A model generated the notes under the pieces. That model searched no databases and was not told the DNA's origin. It saw only the letters and a program-made list of their open reading frames with translations. From positions 1 through 64,000 of the forward strand of contig NZ_BDAG01000014.1 in the NCBI RefSeq assembly GCF_002091715.1: a stretch of DNA of 64,000 bases, read 5' to 3'. Source of the stretch: Pseudomonas migulae NBRC 103157 (GTDB lineage Bacteria > Pseudomonadota > Gammaproteobacteria > Pseudomonadales > Pseudomonadaceae). Below are positions 49,056 to 57,526 of this stretch, one piece after another. The position numbers and the translations under genes are program-made. Each line of letters starts with the position of its first letter. Positions within the stretch are counted from its first letter, which is position 1.

Positions 49056-49238
49056 ATGCTGGAAACCGAGCGCTACGAATGTCCGTATTGTGGTGAAGAG
49101 GTCGAGACGACTGTGGATTTATCGGCAGGCGATCAGACCTATATCGAGGACTGTCAGGTGTGTTGTCGGCCCATTACGTTTGTGTTGCAGGTTCATGGAG
49201 AGGAATGGCATCTCGAAGTGTTCAGCGAGAATGAGTGA
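49056..49238 (+). CDS. CPXCG-motif cysteine-rich protein
   Basis: This 60-residue protein has two paired cysteines, CPYCGEEVET and CQVCCRPI, typical of the small zinc-ribbon CPXCG family. The role is unknown. AGGAGA lies before the ATG. It is 8 bases upstream of the DUF2007 gene and the two form an operon with the SRAP gene. Confidence 0.87.
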   Translation: MLETERYECPYCGEEVETTVDLSAGDQTYIEDCQVCCRPITFVLQVHGEEWHLEVFSENE

Positions 49239-49246
49239 GGGCGTCC

Positions 49247-49510
49247 ATGCAGCGAATCTACGAGCCGGAAAACCTGATGGAGGGCGAGTTGCTGCAAGGC
49301 ATGCTGGCCAGCGAGGGCATCGAAGCGCATCTGGTGGGCCGGGATCTGGTGGGCGGCACGGGCGAATTGCCAATTTTCGGCTTGCTCGGGTTGGCGGTGG
49401 ATAACGACCAGGCCGAATACGCCCGCGAGTTGATCACCGCGTACAATGCAGCGCTGCCAATGCCCGGCGATGAACAACCGGACAGCTTTCCCGGCACGCT
49501 GGTCTGTTAG
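49247..49510 (+). CDS. DUF2007 family protein
   Basis: This 87-residue protein has the DUF2007 pattern MQRIYEPENLMEGELLQGMLASEGIEAHLVGRDL. The fold resembles the P-II type and it is often annotated as a putative signal-transducing protein. GAGGG before the ATG at 49247 supports that start over one four codons upstream. It follows the CPXCG gene closely, and the SRAP gene is 35 bases downstream. Confidence 0.85.
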   Translation: MQRIYEPENLMEGELLQGMLASEGIEAHLVGRDLVGGTGELPIFGLLGLAVDNDQAEYARELITAYNAALPMPGDEQPDSFPGTLVC

Positions 49511-49545
49511 GCTGACGTTCGTTTTATCAAGAGTCGTGTTGCCCC

Positions 49546-50169
49546 ATGTGTGGACGTTATGCCCTGTTTCGCTGGAACCCCGCCTTCGCGGCCCTGCCTG
49601 GCTTTCCCGCCGACCAGCAGGCCCAGTGGAATATTTCCCCAAACGATTCGGTATTGATGCTGCGTGCCGGTGCCGACAGCCAGCGAGAGTTGGCCCGCGC
49701 GCGCTGGGGGTTGACGCCGCCGTGGCTGACCGATCTGTCCCGCACGCCGGCCCATGCCCGGGCCGAAACCGTGGCTGAGCAACCGATGTTCCGTCAGGCC
49801 CTGCGCGAGCGCCGGTGCCTGCTGCCGGCCAACGGTTTTTACGAATGGCGCGGCACGACGCGCAAGCGGCCTTACTGGCTGACGCCGGGGGAGGGCTCGA
49901 CGCTGTATTTTGCGGCGATCTGGGAAGCGTATCCGGTGCAGGAGCAGATGTGGTTGAGCACGGCAGTGATCACGCAACCGGCGGCGAGTCAGCGTCGGCC
50001 GTTGATTCTGGATGCGGCGGGGCAGCAGGCATGGCTTGATCCCGAGACGCCTTTGCATGTGTTGCAGGGGTTGCTGGCCAGTGAGCCCGCTGCGTTGCGC
50101 GAGCGGGTGTTGGCGAATCTGGTGAATGATCCGAAGTTGAATGGGCCGGAGTGTTTGACCCCCGGTTGA
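49546..50169 (+). CDS. SRAP (YedK/HMCES)-family protein with altered active site
   Basis: This 207-residue protein belongs to the family that crosslinks to abasic sites in single-stranded DNA through Cys2 (MCGRYALF present). The catalytic Glu in NGFYEWR (Glu100) is kept. Two residues important in E. coli YedK are changed: Asn75 of INARVET corresponds to His70 in AHARAET, and His160 of IHDRRPLVL corresponds to Ser148 in ASQRRPLIL. It may form a crosslink but resolve it differently, or serve another role. It ends before a reversed REP pair. Confidence 0.88.
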   Translation: MCGRYALFRWNPAFAALPGFPADQQAQWNISPNDSVLMLRAGADSQRELARARWGLTPPWLTDLSRTPAHARAETVAEQPMFRQALRERRCLLPANGFYEWRGTTRKRPYWLTPGEGSTLYFAAIWEAYPVQEQMWLSTAVITQPAASQRRPLILDAAGQQAWLDPETPLHVLQGLLASEPAALRERVLANLVNDPKLNGPECLTPG

Positions 50170-50189
50170 TGCGTTGTTTGTACCGGCCC

Positions 50190-50255
50190 CTTCGCGAGCA
50201 AGCCCGCTCCCGCAATCGAATGCGATCAACTGTGGGAGCGGGCTTGCTCGCGATG
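50190..50255. repeat. REP pair, family B, reversed orientation
   Basis: Arms are reversed relative to other family B pairs (TTCGCGAGCAAGCCCGCTCC first), with only about 20 bases between. It lies between the convergent SRAP and chemoreceptor genes. Confidence 0.88.
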
Positions 50256-50266
50256 GGGTCTCTGGA

Positions 50267-52408
50267 TCAAACCTTGAACTGATTGATCAACCGCCGCTGC
50301 TGTTCCGCCAGCTTGGTCAGGTCCGCACTCGCCGCACTGGACTCATCCGCGCCACCGGCCACTTCATTGGCCACCTGCCCGATGTTGATCACGTTACGGT
50401 TGATGTCATCCGCCACCGCGCTCTGCTCTTCGGCCGCGCTGGCAATCTGCGTGTTCATGTCGTTGATCACCGACACCGCCTGAGTGATCGCATCCAGCGC
50501 TTCAGCCGCTTTCTCCGCATGTTGCACGCTTTCATCGGTACGGTTCTGGCTGTCCTCCATCACCCGCACCACATCGCGCGTGCCTTGTTGCAGCTGCTGG
50601 ATCATGGTCTGGATTTCTTCGGTGGCCTGCTGGGTTTTCTGCGCCAGGTTGCGCACTTCATCCGCCACCACTGCAAAGCCACGGCCCTGTTCGCCGGCGC
50701 GTGCCGCTTCGATGGCCGCGTTCAAGGCCAGCAGGTTGGTCTGCTCGGCAATCCCGCGAATGGCCGTGAGGATCGCGTTGATGTTCTCGCTGTCCTTGGC
50801 CAGGTTTTGCACCACGCCTACAGCCTTGCCGATTTCCACCGCCAGCACACCGATCGAATTCGAGGTGTCGCGCACGATCTGTTTGCCCTGCGCCGCCGCC
50901 TGATCCGCATGGCTGGCCGCTTGCGCTGCCTGGGTCGCGTTGCGCGCCACGTCTTGGGCGGTGGCGGTCATTTCATGCACCGCCGTGGCAACCTGATCGA
51001 TCTCGACCATTTGTTTCTGCACGCCAATATTGGTGCGAATGGCGATGTCAGCGGTGTGTTCCGACGAATCGCTGACGCTCTGCACCGACGTCACGACCTG
51101 AGTGATCATCGCCTGCAACTTGGCGAGGAAGGTATTGAAGCCTTTGGCGATCGAGCCCAATTCGTCGGCGCGATCACTGGTCAGGCGGCGCGTCAGGTCG
51201 CCTTCGCCTTTGGCAATGTCGTCGAGCATGGCGACCATCTGTTTAAGCGGCCGGGCAATGCCATGGCCCACCAGCCAGATTACCAGCAAGCCGATGCCGG
51301 CAATCAGCAGGCCAACCATGGCCATGCCGAAGGTGTCGGATTTGCGCTGTGTGTCGAGGTCGGCCTGGAGTTTTTGCAGGTCGGCCATCACTGCGTTAAG
51401 CGGCAGTTGCAGCATCAGGGTCCAGCGCGCGTCGGTTTGGCCGATGCCGAATGGCAGATACAATTCGATCCGGCCTTGGGCCTTGTCGACGGTGTAAGTG
51501 ACTTCGCCGCGCTTGAGATTGGCCATGTTGGCGATCTGTTGGCTGTCGAGGATGTCGCTGACCTTCTCGCCGAATTTGCTCGGGTCTTTGGTGTAGGCCA
51601 CGATCCGGCCGTTGCCGCCGATCAGCGCCATGACACCCGAGCCGTTGTACAGCTTCTGGTTCGCGCCCAGGAGCATTTCCTGGATGAAGTTCACCGACAG
51701 GTCGGCGCCGACGATGCCCTGGAAGGCGCCGTCGAGCATGATCGGTTCGATAAAGGAGGCGAGCATGACGATCTTGTCGCCGACCTTGTAGGGCGCCGGA
51801 TCGATCACACAGGATTTTTTGGTTTCTTTCGAGCACAGGTAGTACTCGCTGGCGCGCACGCCGGTGGACAGGGTTTTCTGGTCGTCGACGTCCACCAGTT
51901 TGTCCAGGCCCAGCGTGCCGTCTTCGTTGCGGAACCACCATGGCAGGAAGCGGCCGTTGCTGGCGTCGATCCCTACCACCTTGGTGCCGACGTAGGCCGC
52001 ATCGTTGTGGTCGAGTGCGTCTTTTTCCCAGCCGATGTAAGTGCCGAGGATTTTCGGGTTTTTGGCGACGTTTTCCTTGATCAGGCTGATCAATTGCTCA
52101 CGGCTCAGGCTCAACTGTGGTTGGCCGTCTGCACCCGGCGTGCCGATCAGGGCGTTGACCCGCACCAGTCCGCCGGCAATCAGCAGGGGCGCTTCAAGTT
52201 CGCGCTGGATCTGGCTGACCTGGGTTTGCGCCAGGGACGTCAGGCGCTGTTCGATGACTTGCTCGAATTGCGCCTGGGTCCGCTCTTGAACCATTTCTTG
52301 GGTTCGGGCACCGGAAAACAGGGCGTATAGCACCAGCGCGGCGACTACGCTGAGAACGATGGCACCGGCGAGGGCCGCCACGGAAAACTGAATCGACTTG
52401 AATTTCAT
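50267..52408 (-). CDS. Methyl-accepting chemotaxis protein with dCache-type sensor
   Basis: This 713-residue inner-membrane chemoreceptor has a first membrane segment at about 8-31 and a periplasmic double-Cache sensor (about 35-355) with [19 protein letters not shown] and GIVGADLS. A second membrane segment lies near 365-390 ([19 protein letters not shown]), then HAMP and the signalling hairpin with [20 protein letters not shown]. No CheR pentapeptide is present. The sensor lacks the exact R-x-W-Y amino-acid motif of PctA and has a PWW variant, so the ligand is unknown. Confidence 0.92.
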   Translation of the reverse strand: MKFKSIQFSVAALAGAIVLSVVAALVLYALFSGARTQEMVQERTQAQFEQVIEQRLTSLAQTQVSQIQRELEAPLLIAGGLVRVNALIGTPGADGQPQLSLSREQLISLIKENVAKNPKILGTYIGWEKDALDHNDAAYVGTKVVGIDASNGRFLPWWFRNEDGTLGLDKLVDVDDQKTLSTGVRASEYYLCSKETKKSCVIDPAPYKVGDKIVMLASFIEPIMLDGAFQGIVGADLSVNFIQEMLLGANQKLYNGSGVMALIGGNGRIVAYTKDPSKFGEKVSDILDSQQIANMANLKRGEVTYTVDKAQGRIELYLPFGIGQTDARWTLMLQLPLNAVMADLQKLQADLDTQRKSDTFGMAMVGLLIAGIGLLVIWLVGHGIARPLKQMVAMLDDIAKGEGDLTRRLTSDRADELGSIAKGFNTFLAKLQAMITQVVTSVQSVSDSSEHTADIAIRTNIGVQKQMVEIDQVATAVHEMTATAQDVARNATQAAQAASHADQAAAQGKQIVRDTSNSIGVLAVEIGKAVGVVQNLAKDSENINAILTAIRGIAEQTNLLALNAAIEAARAGEQGRGFAVVADEVRNLAQKTQQATEEIQTMIQQLQQGTRDVVRVMEDSQNRTDESVQHAEKAAEALDAITQAVSVINDMNTQIASAAEEQSAVADDINRNVINIGQVANEVAGGADESSAASADLTKLAEQQRRLINQFKV

Positions 52409-52619
52409 GGGTGCTCCGCACGCAAGAGGACATCTGCGGTGCTGTATCGGCAGGGGGGGCGAGGGCCATGAGTGAGGCAGGGTGAAATGGCAGTTTTGGA
52501 GTGGTGGATGTCGCTATCAGGCAGGTACCGAACCTTTGTGCAGTCAGGCAGTCAGTGCAGTATGAATTTTTTGATACTACCGTCTCTCGATCGGGTGGCG
52601 GATTAAAGGGAGTGTCTTG

Positions 52620-53435
52620 ATGAACAAGTCTCTGGTTGCGTGCATGTTGGGCTCGGCGCTGTTGCTCAATGGCTGCGAAACCGTAAACACGACCAGCGCG
52701 GGTGAGGTCGGCGTCGTTCGCCAGCAAAGGATGACCACGTTGCTCTCGAGTGAGCAGGTCAATCAAGCGTATGCGCAGGACTACCAGCAGACTCTGGGCG
52801 ACGCGAGCAGCAAAAACATCCTCGACAAAACCAGTGCTGAGGCCAAACGTGTTCAGGCGATTGCCGATCGACTGATCGCCCAGGCGCCGACGTTTCGCCC
52901 GGATGCCGCGCAATGGAAATGGGAGGTAAACCTGATCAAGAGTGATGACCTCAACGCCAACTGCGGTCCTGGCGGGAAAGTGATTGTGTTCACCGGTTTG
53001 ATTGATAAGCTAAAACTGACCGACGACGAGTTGGCCGCGGTAATGGGTCATGAAATCGCCCATGCCTTGCGTGAGCACGGTCGTGAGGCGTTATCCAAAT
53101 CCTATGGTTGGAGTATCGCCAAGGAAGTGGCGATTGCGGCAGGCGCGCCGGCATCGATTGTGGCGGTCGGGAATAACGGCGTGAATCTGTTGATGACCTT
53201 GCCTAATAGCCGCACCAATGAAAACGAGGCAGACCTGATCGGTCTGGAGCTGGCGGCTCGCGCCGGTTTCAACCCGAATGCAGCACTGACCTTGTGGGAC
53301 AAAATGAGCAAGGCGGATGAAGGCGCACCGCCGGAATTCCTCAGTACGCACCCGTCTTCGAGTAGCCGGACAGCGGCGTTGCAGGCGGCGATTCCGAAGG
53401 TGATGCCTCTGTACGAGAAAGCGCCTAAATCCTGA
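52620..53435 (+). CDS. M48-family metallopeptidase lipoprotein
   Basis: This 271-residue lipoprotein (LLLNGC, Cys19) is a periplasmic or outer-membrane-anchored zinc protease of the M48 family (LoiP/BepA-like). The zinc site is HEIAH (144-148) and the third ligand Glu lies in NENEAD. It has no TPR domain, unlike BepA. Start ATG 52620 follows GGGAGTG. It is divergent from the chemoreceptor gene. A role in outer-membrane protein quality control is inferred from the family. Confidence 0.88.
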   Translation: MNKSLVACMLGSALLLNGCETVNTTSAGEVGVVRQQRMTTLLSSEQVNQAYAQDYQQTLGDASSKNILDKTSAEAKRVQAIADRLIAQAPTFRPDAAQWKWEVNLIKSDDLNANCGPGGKVIVFTGLIDKLKLTDDELAAVMGHEIAHALREHGREALSKSYGWSIAKEVAIAAGAPASIVAVGNNGVNLLMTLPNSRTNENEADLIGLELAARAGFNPNAALTLWDKMSKADEGAPPEFLSTHPSSSSRTAALQAAIPKVMPLYEKAPKS

Positions 53436-53461
53436 TAGGTATGCGTTGAATCCGCTGACGC

Positions 53462-53552
53462 CTTCGCGGGCAAGCCCGCTCCCACAAATTTTGTGCCGTA
53501 CACAAATGATGTGATCGACCGAAAACCTGTGGGAGCGGGCTTGCCCGCGATG
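53462..53552. repeat. REP pair, family B variant, reversed orientation
   Basis: Arms carry GCCCGCGA instead of GCTCGCGA and are in reversed order (CTTCGCGGGCAAGCCCGCTC first). Located between convergent M48 and GDT1-family genes; the fragment at the window start has the same GCCCGCGA variant. Confidence 0.88.
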
Positions 53553-53583
53553 AACGATTACGCGGAGTTACTGACTTACCGCT

Positions 53584-54168
53584 TTAAACCCACCCACTGC
53601 TCTGCATCGCCTTGTACACCGCGACAATCGCCAGGACGAAGAACGCCGACGCCGCCAGGCGACGGATCAACGTCAGGGGCAGTTTGTCCGCCGCAAAGTT
53701 ACCTGCCAACACCACTGGCACGTTGGCAATCAACATGCCCAAGGTGGTGCCGATGATCACTAGCCACAATTCCGGATATTGCGCGGCAAGCATCACGGTC
53801 GCGATCTGAGTCTTGTCGCCGATTTCCGCGAGGAAGAACGCAATCAGCGTCGTCAGGAACGGCCCGAACTTGCGGGCGGTGCTGGCTTCATCCTCATCCA
53901 TCTTGTCCGGCACCAGGGTCCACAACGCCGTCGCGGTGAAGCTCGCGGCGAGAATCCAGTGCAACATCGCATCCGAGAAGAAACTTCCGACCCAGGCGCC
54001 TACCGCACCGGCTGCAGCGTGGTTGGCCAGGGTGGCGGCGACGATGCCGGCGATGATCGGCCATGGTTTGCGAAAGCGGGCAGCGAGAATGAGCGCGAGC
54101 AGTTGCGTCTTGTCGCCGATTTCGGCCAAGGCAACGATTGCGGTGGGAACGAGAAGTGAATCCAGCAT
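53584..54168 (-). CDS. Mn2+ exporter, TMEM165/GDT1 (UPF0016) family
   Basis: This 194-residue inner-membrane protein has about six hydrophobic segments and two ExGDKT signatures (Glu16-Thr21 and Glu115-Thr120) that form the cation site. Bacterial members such as Vibrio MneA export manganese. The ATG at 54168 follows TTAGGAAA. A yybP-ykoY-type leader precedes it, as is common for Mn exporter genes. The frame runs open through the leader but without coding character. Confidence 0.9.
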   Translation of the reverse strand: MLDSLLVPTAIVALAEIGDKTQLLALILAARFRKPWPIIAGIVAATLANHAAAGAVGAWVGSFFSDAMLHWILAASFTATALWTLVPDKMDEDEASTARKFGPFLTTLIAFFLAEIGDKTQIATVMLAAQYPELWLVIIGTTLGMLIANVPVVLAGNFAADKLPLTLIRRLAASAFFVLAIVAVYKAMQSSGWV

Positions 54169-54182
54169 CAGGGTTTTCCTAA

Positions 54183-54248
54183 GGGGCGGGTCGACACGGC
54201 TATGACACGTACAGCCTTCCCGCCCCGGGTAAGGTGTTCGTGTCATAG
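54183..54248 (-). promoter_or_regulatory. Candidate expression platform of the Mn leader: interleaved inverted repeats
   Basis: There are two perfect inverted repeats. CTATGACACG (54239-54248 read on minus) pairs with its complement at 54200-54209, enclosing an inner CCTT...AAGG stem. GGGGCGGG (54219-54226 on minus) pairs with 54183-54190. The pairs interleave, so both cannot form as simple hairpins. The second ends next to the ribosome site AGGA (54176-54179), so it could hide it. Confidence 0.6.
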
Positions 54249-54405
54249 GTCTTGTCAAACCCTGGCGATCCGTCTGATGCGGACGCTTGGGTCGCATACG
54301 CCATGGTCTGAGGACCAAGTATGTTGACGTATGCCGGACGAGCATGGCGCTCGTGGGAGACTACTCCCCTAGGACGGAGCGGATTCTGCCTAGCCAAATC
54401 CGATT
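54190..54405 (-). ncRNA. yybP-ykoY manganese riboswitch
   Basis: On the minus strand the leader contains the core GGGGAGTAG (54369-54361) and then CGTCAACATACT (54329-54318), the two signatures seen in the E. coli alx and mntP leaders. Hairpin sequences surround them, and a downstream region with alternative pairings precedes the start codon. It follows rsmC on the same strand. Boundaries are approximate. The riboswitch would turn on the exporter when Mn2+ is high. Confidence 0.87.
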
Positions 54406-54421
54406 GGGCAAGAACAAATTT

Positions 54422-55420
54422 CTAACCGCGCTTGGCTCGATAAATTCTGAAGCCCTGTCCTTCAGCCTTGATCGCACACACGCCAAGGTGCTCTTCGATC
54501 AGTGGCTGATACTTCAGGAAGCTGTTCGCAACCAGGCGCAGTTCGCCACCGTTTTTCAGATGTTTGGCCGCTTTTCGCAGCAAGTTCTCGGTAGCGAAAT
54601 AGTCGGTGTGTACACCGACATGGAACGGCGGATTGCTCAGGATCGCACTCAAACCCATCGGCGCCGCATCGATGCCATCACCGGTAATCACCTCGGCTTC
54701 CAGACCGTTGGCAGCCAGGGTCAAGCGACTGCTGGCGGCGGCAAACGCATCCACGTCGAGCAGCGTGACCTGATTGTGCGGATAACGACGCTTGACCGCT
54801 GCACCCAATACACCCGCGCCACAGCCGAAATCCAGTAAATGGCCGCTTGGCAATTTGTCGAGATGCTCCAGCAGCAACGCACTGCCGCGATCCAGGCGAC
54901 CGTGGCTGAACACGCCCGGCAGGCTGATGACTTTCAGCGGACCTTCGGCCAGCGGCAACTCATAGGTCTGAGCCAGGCTTTCCAACGATTTGGCCGCTGG
55001 CGCATCGGCCACTGTGACCTGCCAGAGCTGGCAGTGACGCGCGCTGTCGAGCTTGCGTGGTTTGCCGAACGGGTTCAGTTGTTTGGCTGCGCCTTCGATA
55101 CCGCTGCGTTTTTCACCCACCAGATACAGCTCGCGACCGGCCAGGCGTGAGGCGAGGGCGTTGAGGATGTAGTCGGTAAGGTCCTTGGACTTGGGCAGAA
55201 ACACCACCGCAGTGTCGAACTCGCGCTCGGGCGCGGTCACGCCGAAGTGGCTGCGCTCGGAGAAACGAGCGTCCAGCGCAGCCTGGTCGCCGGCGTGCCA
55301 GCACCAGCCATGGGCGTCGGGCAGGCGCCCGAGCAAATCATCGGCGGGCAAACCGGCCAGCAACACCGAACCCTGGAATAACTCGGCCTGACGAAGCAGT
55401 ACTTCACTGCGCGGATCCAT
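54422..55420 (-). CDS. rsmC: 16S rRNA m2G1207 methyltransferase RsmC
   Basis: This 332-residue protein has duplicated Rossmann domains, with an inactive N-terminal copy (about 1-155) and a catalytic C-terminal one. The C-terminal copy has the SAM loop [13 protein letters not shown] (195-207) and the catalytic NPPFH (263-267). It methylates the 2-amino group of G1207 in 16S rRNA. It lies upstream of the Mn leader on the same strand and downstream of the dehydrogenase by 34 bases. Confidence 0.92.
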   Translation of the reverse strand: MDPRSEVLLRQAELFQGSVLLAGLPADDLLGRLPDAHGWCWHAGDQAALDARFSERSHFGVTAPEREFDTAVVFLPKSKDLTDYILNALASRLAGRELYLVGEKRSGIEGAAKQLNPFGKPRKLDSARHCQLWQVTVADAPAAKSLESLAQTYELPLAEGPLKVISLPGVFSHGRLDRGSALLLEHLDKLPSGHLLDFGCGAGVLGAAVKRRYPHNQVTLLDVDAFAAASSRLTLAANGLEAEVITGDGIDAAPMGLSAILSNPPFHVGVHTDYFATENLLRKAAKHLKNGGELRLVANSFLKYQPLIEEHLGVCAIKAEGQGFRIYRAKRG

Positions 55421-55454
55421 ACTCTGCTCCTGTGAAAAAAAGTGCCGCAGTTTA

Positions 55455-56420
55455 TCAACTGACGACCCGCAGTGCCTTACCGCTGAAGTATCCCTGAGCG
55501 TTTTCGGTCAATTGGCCAACGATCCGCTGCCGCGCCTCGCGACTGCCCCAGGCGTTGTGCGGTGTGACGATCAAACGTGGAATGTCGGCGGCGAGTAGCG
55601 GGTTGCCGGCGGTTGGCGGTTCGACGCTCAGCACGTCGGTGGCGGCCCCGCCCAGGTGGCCGTTGCGCAAGGCATCGGCCAGAGCCTGTTCGTCGATCAA
55701 GCCACCACGGGCGGTGTTGACCACGAAAGCGCCCGGTTTCATCGACGCCAGTTCCCGGGCGCCGATGAAGTGACGAGTGTGTTCGTTTAACGGGCAGTGC
55801 AGGGTCAGTGCATCAATCTGCGGCAGCAATTCATTTAGCGGCAAACGATCCGGCCGGGCAGGGCGCCCCGGAATCTGCCCGAGCAACACGCGCATGCCGA
55901 AGGCTTCGGCCAGCCGTGCGACCGCGCCACCCAGCTCGCCGTGACCGAGCAAGCCGAGGGTTTTGCCTTCCAGTTCGACGATCGGGTAGTCCAGCAGGCA
56001 GAACTGTTTCGCTTGCTGCCAGCGACCTTCGCCGACCGCTTTCTGATAATCGGCTAGGCGCGTCGCCAGGTTGAGCAGCAACATGATCGTGTGCTGCGCC
56101 ACCGACGGCGTGCCGTAACCCTGGCAGTTGCAGACGGTAACGCCGTGGGCGCGGGCGGCAGCGAGATCGACGTTGTTGGTGCCGGTGGCGGTGATCAGGA
56201 TCAGCTTCAGCTCGGGGCTGGCGGCAATGGCTGCGGCGTCGATCAGGATTTTGTTACTGATGGCGACGGTCGCGCCTTTGAGACGGTCGATGACCTGTTC
56301 GGGCATGGTCTGCGCGAACAGCTGCAAATCGTCGAAGCAATCACGCAATGGACTGAGGTCCAGATCGCCGAGGTCCAGCGAGGGATGGTCGAGGAAAACG
56401 GCGCGGCGAGGGTTCGTCAT
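55455..56420 (-). CDS. D-2-hydroxyacid dehydrogenase (HprA-like)
   Basis: This 321-residue NAD(P)-dependent dehydrogenase is probably a glycerate/hydroxypyruvate reductase. It has the cofactor loop [14 protein letters not shown], in which the usual GxGxxG is GHGELG, and catalytic Arg in NTARGG, Glu in SVEPP and His in TPHNAW. I chose ATG 56420 (AAAGG upstream); 25 codons upstream are in frame but lack homology. P. putida hprA has the same neighbours. Confidence 0.88.
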   Translation of the reverse strand: MTNPRRAVFLDHPSLDLGDLDLSPLRDCFDDLQLFAQTMPEQVIDRLKGATVAISNKILIDAAAIAASPELKLILITATGTNNVDLAAARAHGVTVCNCQGYGTPSVAQHTIMLLLNLATRLADYQKAVGEGRWQQAKQFCLLDYPIVELEGKTLGLLGHGELGGAVARLAEAFGMRVLLGQIPGRPARPDRLPLNELLPQIDALTLHCPLNEHTRHFIGARELASMKPGAFVVNTARGGLIDEQALADALRNGHLGGAATDVLSVEPPTAGNPLLAADIPRLIVTPHNAWGSREARQRIVGQLTENAQGYFSGKALRVVS

Positions 56421-56515
56421 CAACTGTACCTTTTGTGCATTGAATTGAAGGCGTAATCTGCCGAGCCTACCAGATAGAAACAAATGGTTACTCATAGCCA
56501 GGCCAGGCGCCGAAC

Positions 56516-56607
56516 CTGTGGGAGCGGGCTTGCTCGCGAAAGCGATGCGTCAGCCAGCATCATTGTTAACTGACACACCGCTTTCGCGAGCAAGCCCGCT
56601 CCCACAG
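56516..56607. repeat. REP pair, family B
   Basis: Two inverted GTGGGAGCGGGCTTGCTCGCGA arms with the shared family B centre. It lies between the divergent dehydrogenase and LysE-family genes. Confidence 0.92.
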
Positions 56608-56662
56608 GGGGGATGTCAGCCTGTAAGTTTCAATTCGACCGTTCAGCCCCAAAGGAGCCTTC

Positions 56663-57292
56663 ATGTACTGGACAGAGTTCTTGACCGTTGCCCTCATCCA
56701 TTTGCTGGCCGTGGCCAGCCCCGGCCCGGACTTTGCCGTGGTGGTGCGTGAGAGTGTGACCCACGGTCGTCGCGCCGGCACGTGGACCGCGCTGGGCGTC
56801 GGCACGGCGATTTTCCTGCATGTCGGTTATTCGCTGCTCGGCATCGGCCTGATCGTGTCCCAGTCGATCATGCTGTTCAACGCCTTGAAATGGGCGGCCG
56901 CCGCTTACCTGTTGTACATCGGCTTCAAGGCCCTGCGTGCACAACCGGCCAAACCGGTGGCTGATGACCTGCACAAGGAAGCCGGCGAGCGCACGGCTCG
57001 CGGCGCCTTCACCTCGGGTTTCGTGACCAACGGTCTGAACCCCAAAGCCACACTGTTCTTCCTGTCGTTGTTCACCGTGGTGATCAATCCGCACACACCG
57101 CTGGCCGTGCAGGCGGGTTACGGGATTTACCTCGCCGTGGCAACCGCCGTCTGGTTCTGCCTGGTGGCGATGCTGTTCAGTCAGCAACGCGTGCGCGCCG
57201 GTTTCGCCCGCATGGGCCACTGGTTCGACCGGACCATGGGCGCGGTGCTGATCGCCATCGGCGTGAAACTCGCGTTCACAGAAATGCATTGA
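56663..57292 (+). CDS. LysE/RhtB-family amino-acid exporter
   Basis: This 209-residue inner-membrane exporter has about six hydrophobic segments. It has the family signature ASPGPDFAVVVRESVTHGRRAG near 15-36 and the later FVTNGLNPKATLFFLSLF. Members export amino acids such as homoserine, threonine or lysine; the substrate here is unknown. AAAGGAG precedes the ATG. It ends before a REP pair. Confidence 0.9.
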   Translation: MYWTEFLTVALIHLLAVASPGPDFAVVVRESVTHGRRAGTWTALGVGTAIFLHVGYSLLGIGLIVSQSIMLFNALKWAAAAYLLYIGFKALRAQPAKPVADDLHKEAGERTARGAFTSGFVTNGLNPKATLFFLSLFTVVINPHTPLAVQAGYGIYLAVATAVWFCLVAMLFSQQRVRAGFARMGHWFDRTMGAVLIAIGVKLAFTEMH

Positions 57293-57296
57293 TCTT

Positions 57297-57385
57297 TGTA
57301 GGAGCCGGTTTGCTGGCGATGACATCGCCGCGGTCTGTCAGATAGACCTTGGCGTTCCTATCGCCAGCAAGCCGGCTCCTACAGG
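57297..57385. repeat. REP pair, family A
   Basis: Two inverted arms, the first with one change (GGAGCCGGTTTGCTGGCG). It separates the LysE gene from the ligase gene. Confidence 0.9.
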
Positions 57386-57526
57386 TCTGGATTGCGGTTC
57401 GATGCTGGCGCAACGCTAGCATTTGCTGAATGTTGCAAATCATTCCTTCGGCTGATTTGGTTGTCATGGAAGGGCACTAGAGTGCTTACTTTCAGTCACG
57501 ACCGTGCAGTCAGAAAAGGGATTCTT

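Noticed and set aside
54287..54838. 183-codon plus-strand frame across the Mn leader and rsmC
   Set aside because: It is the shadow of rsmC and crosses the riboswitch; no homology pattern.
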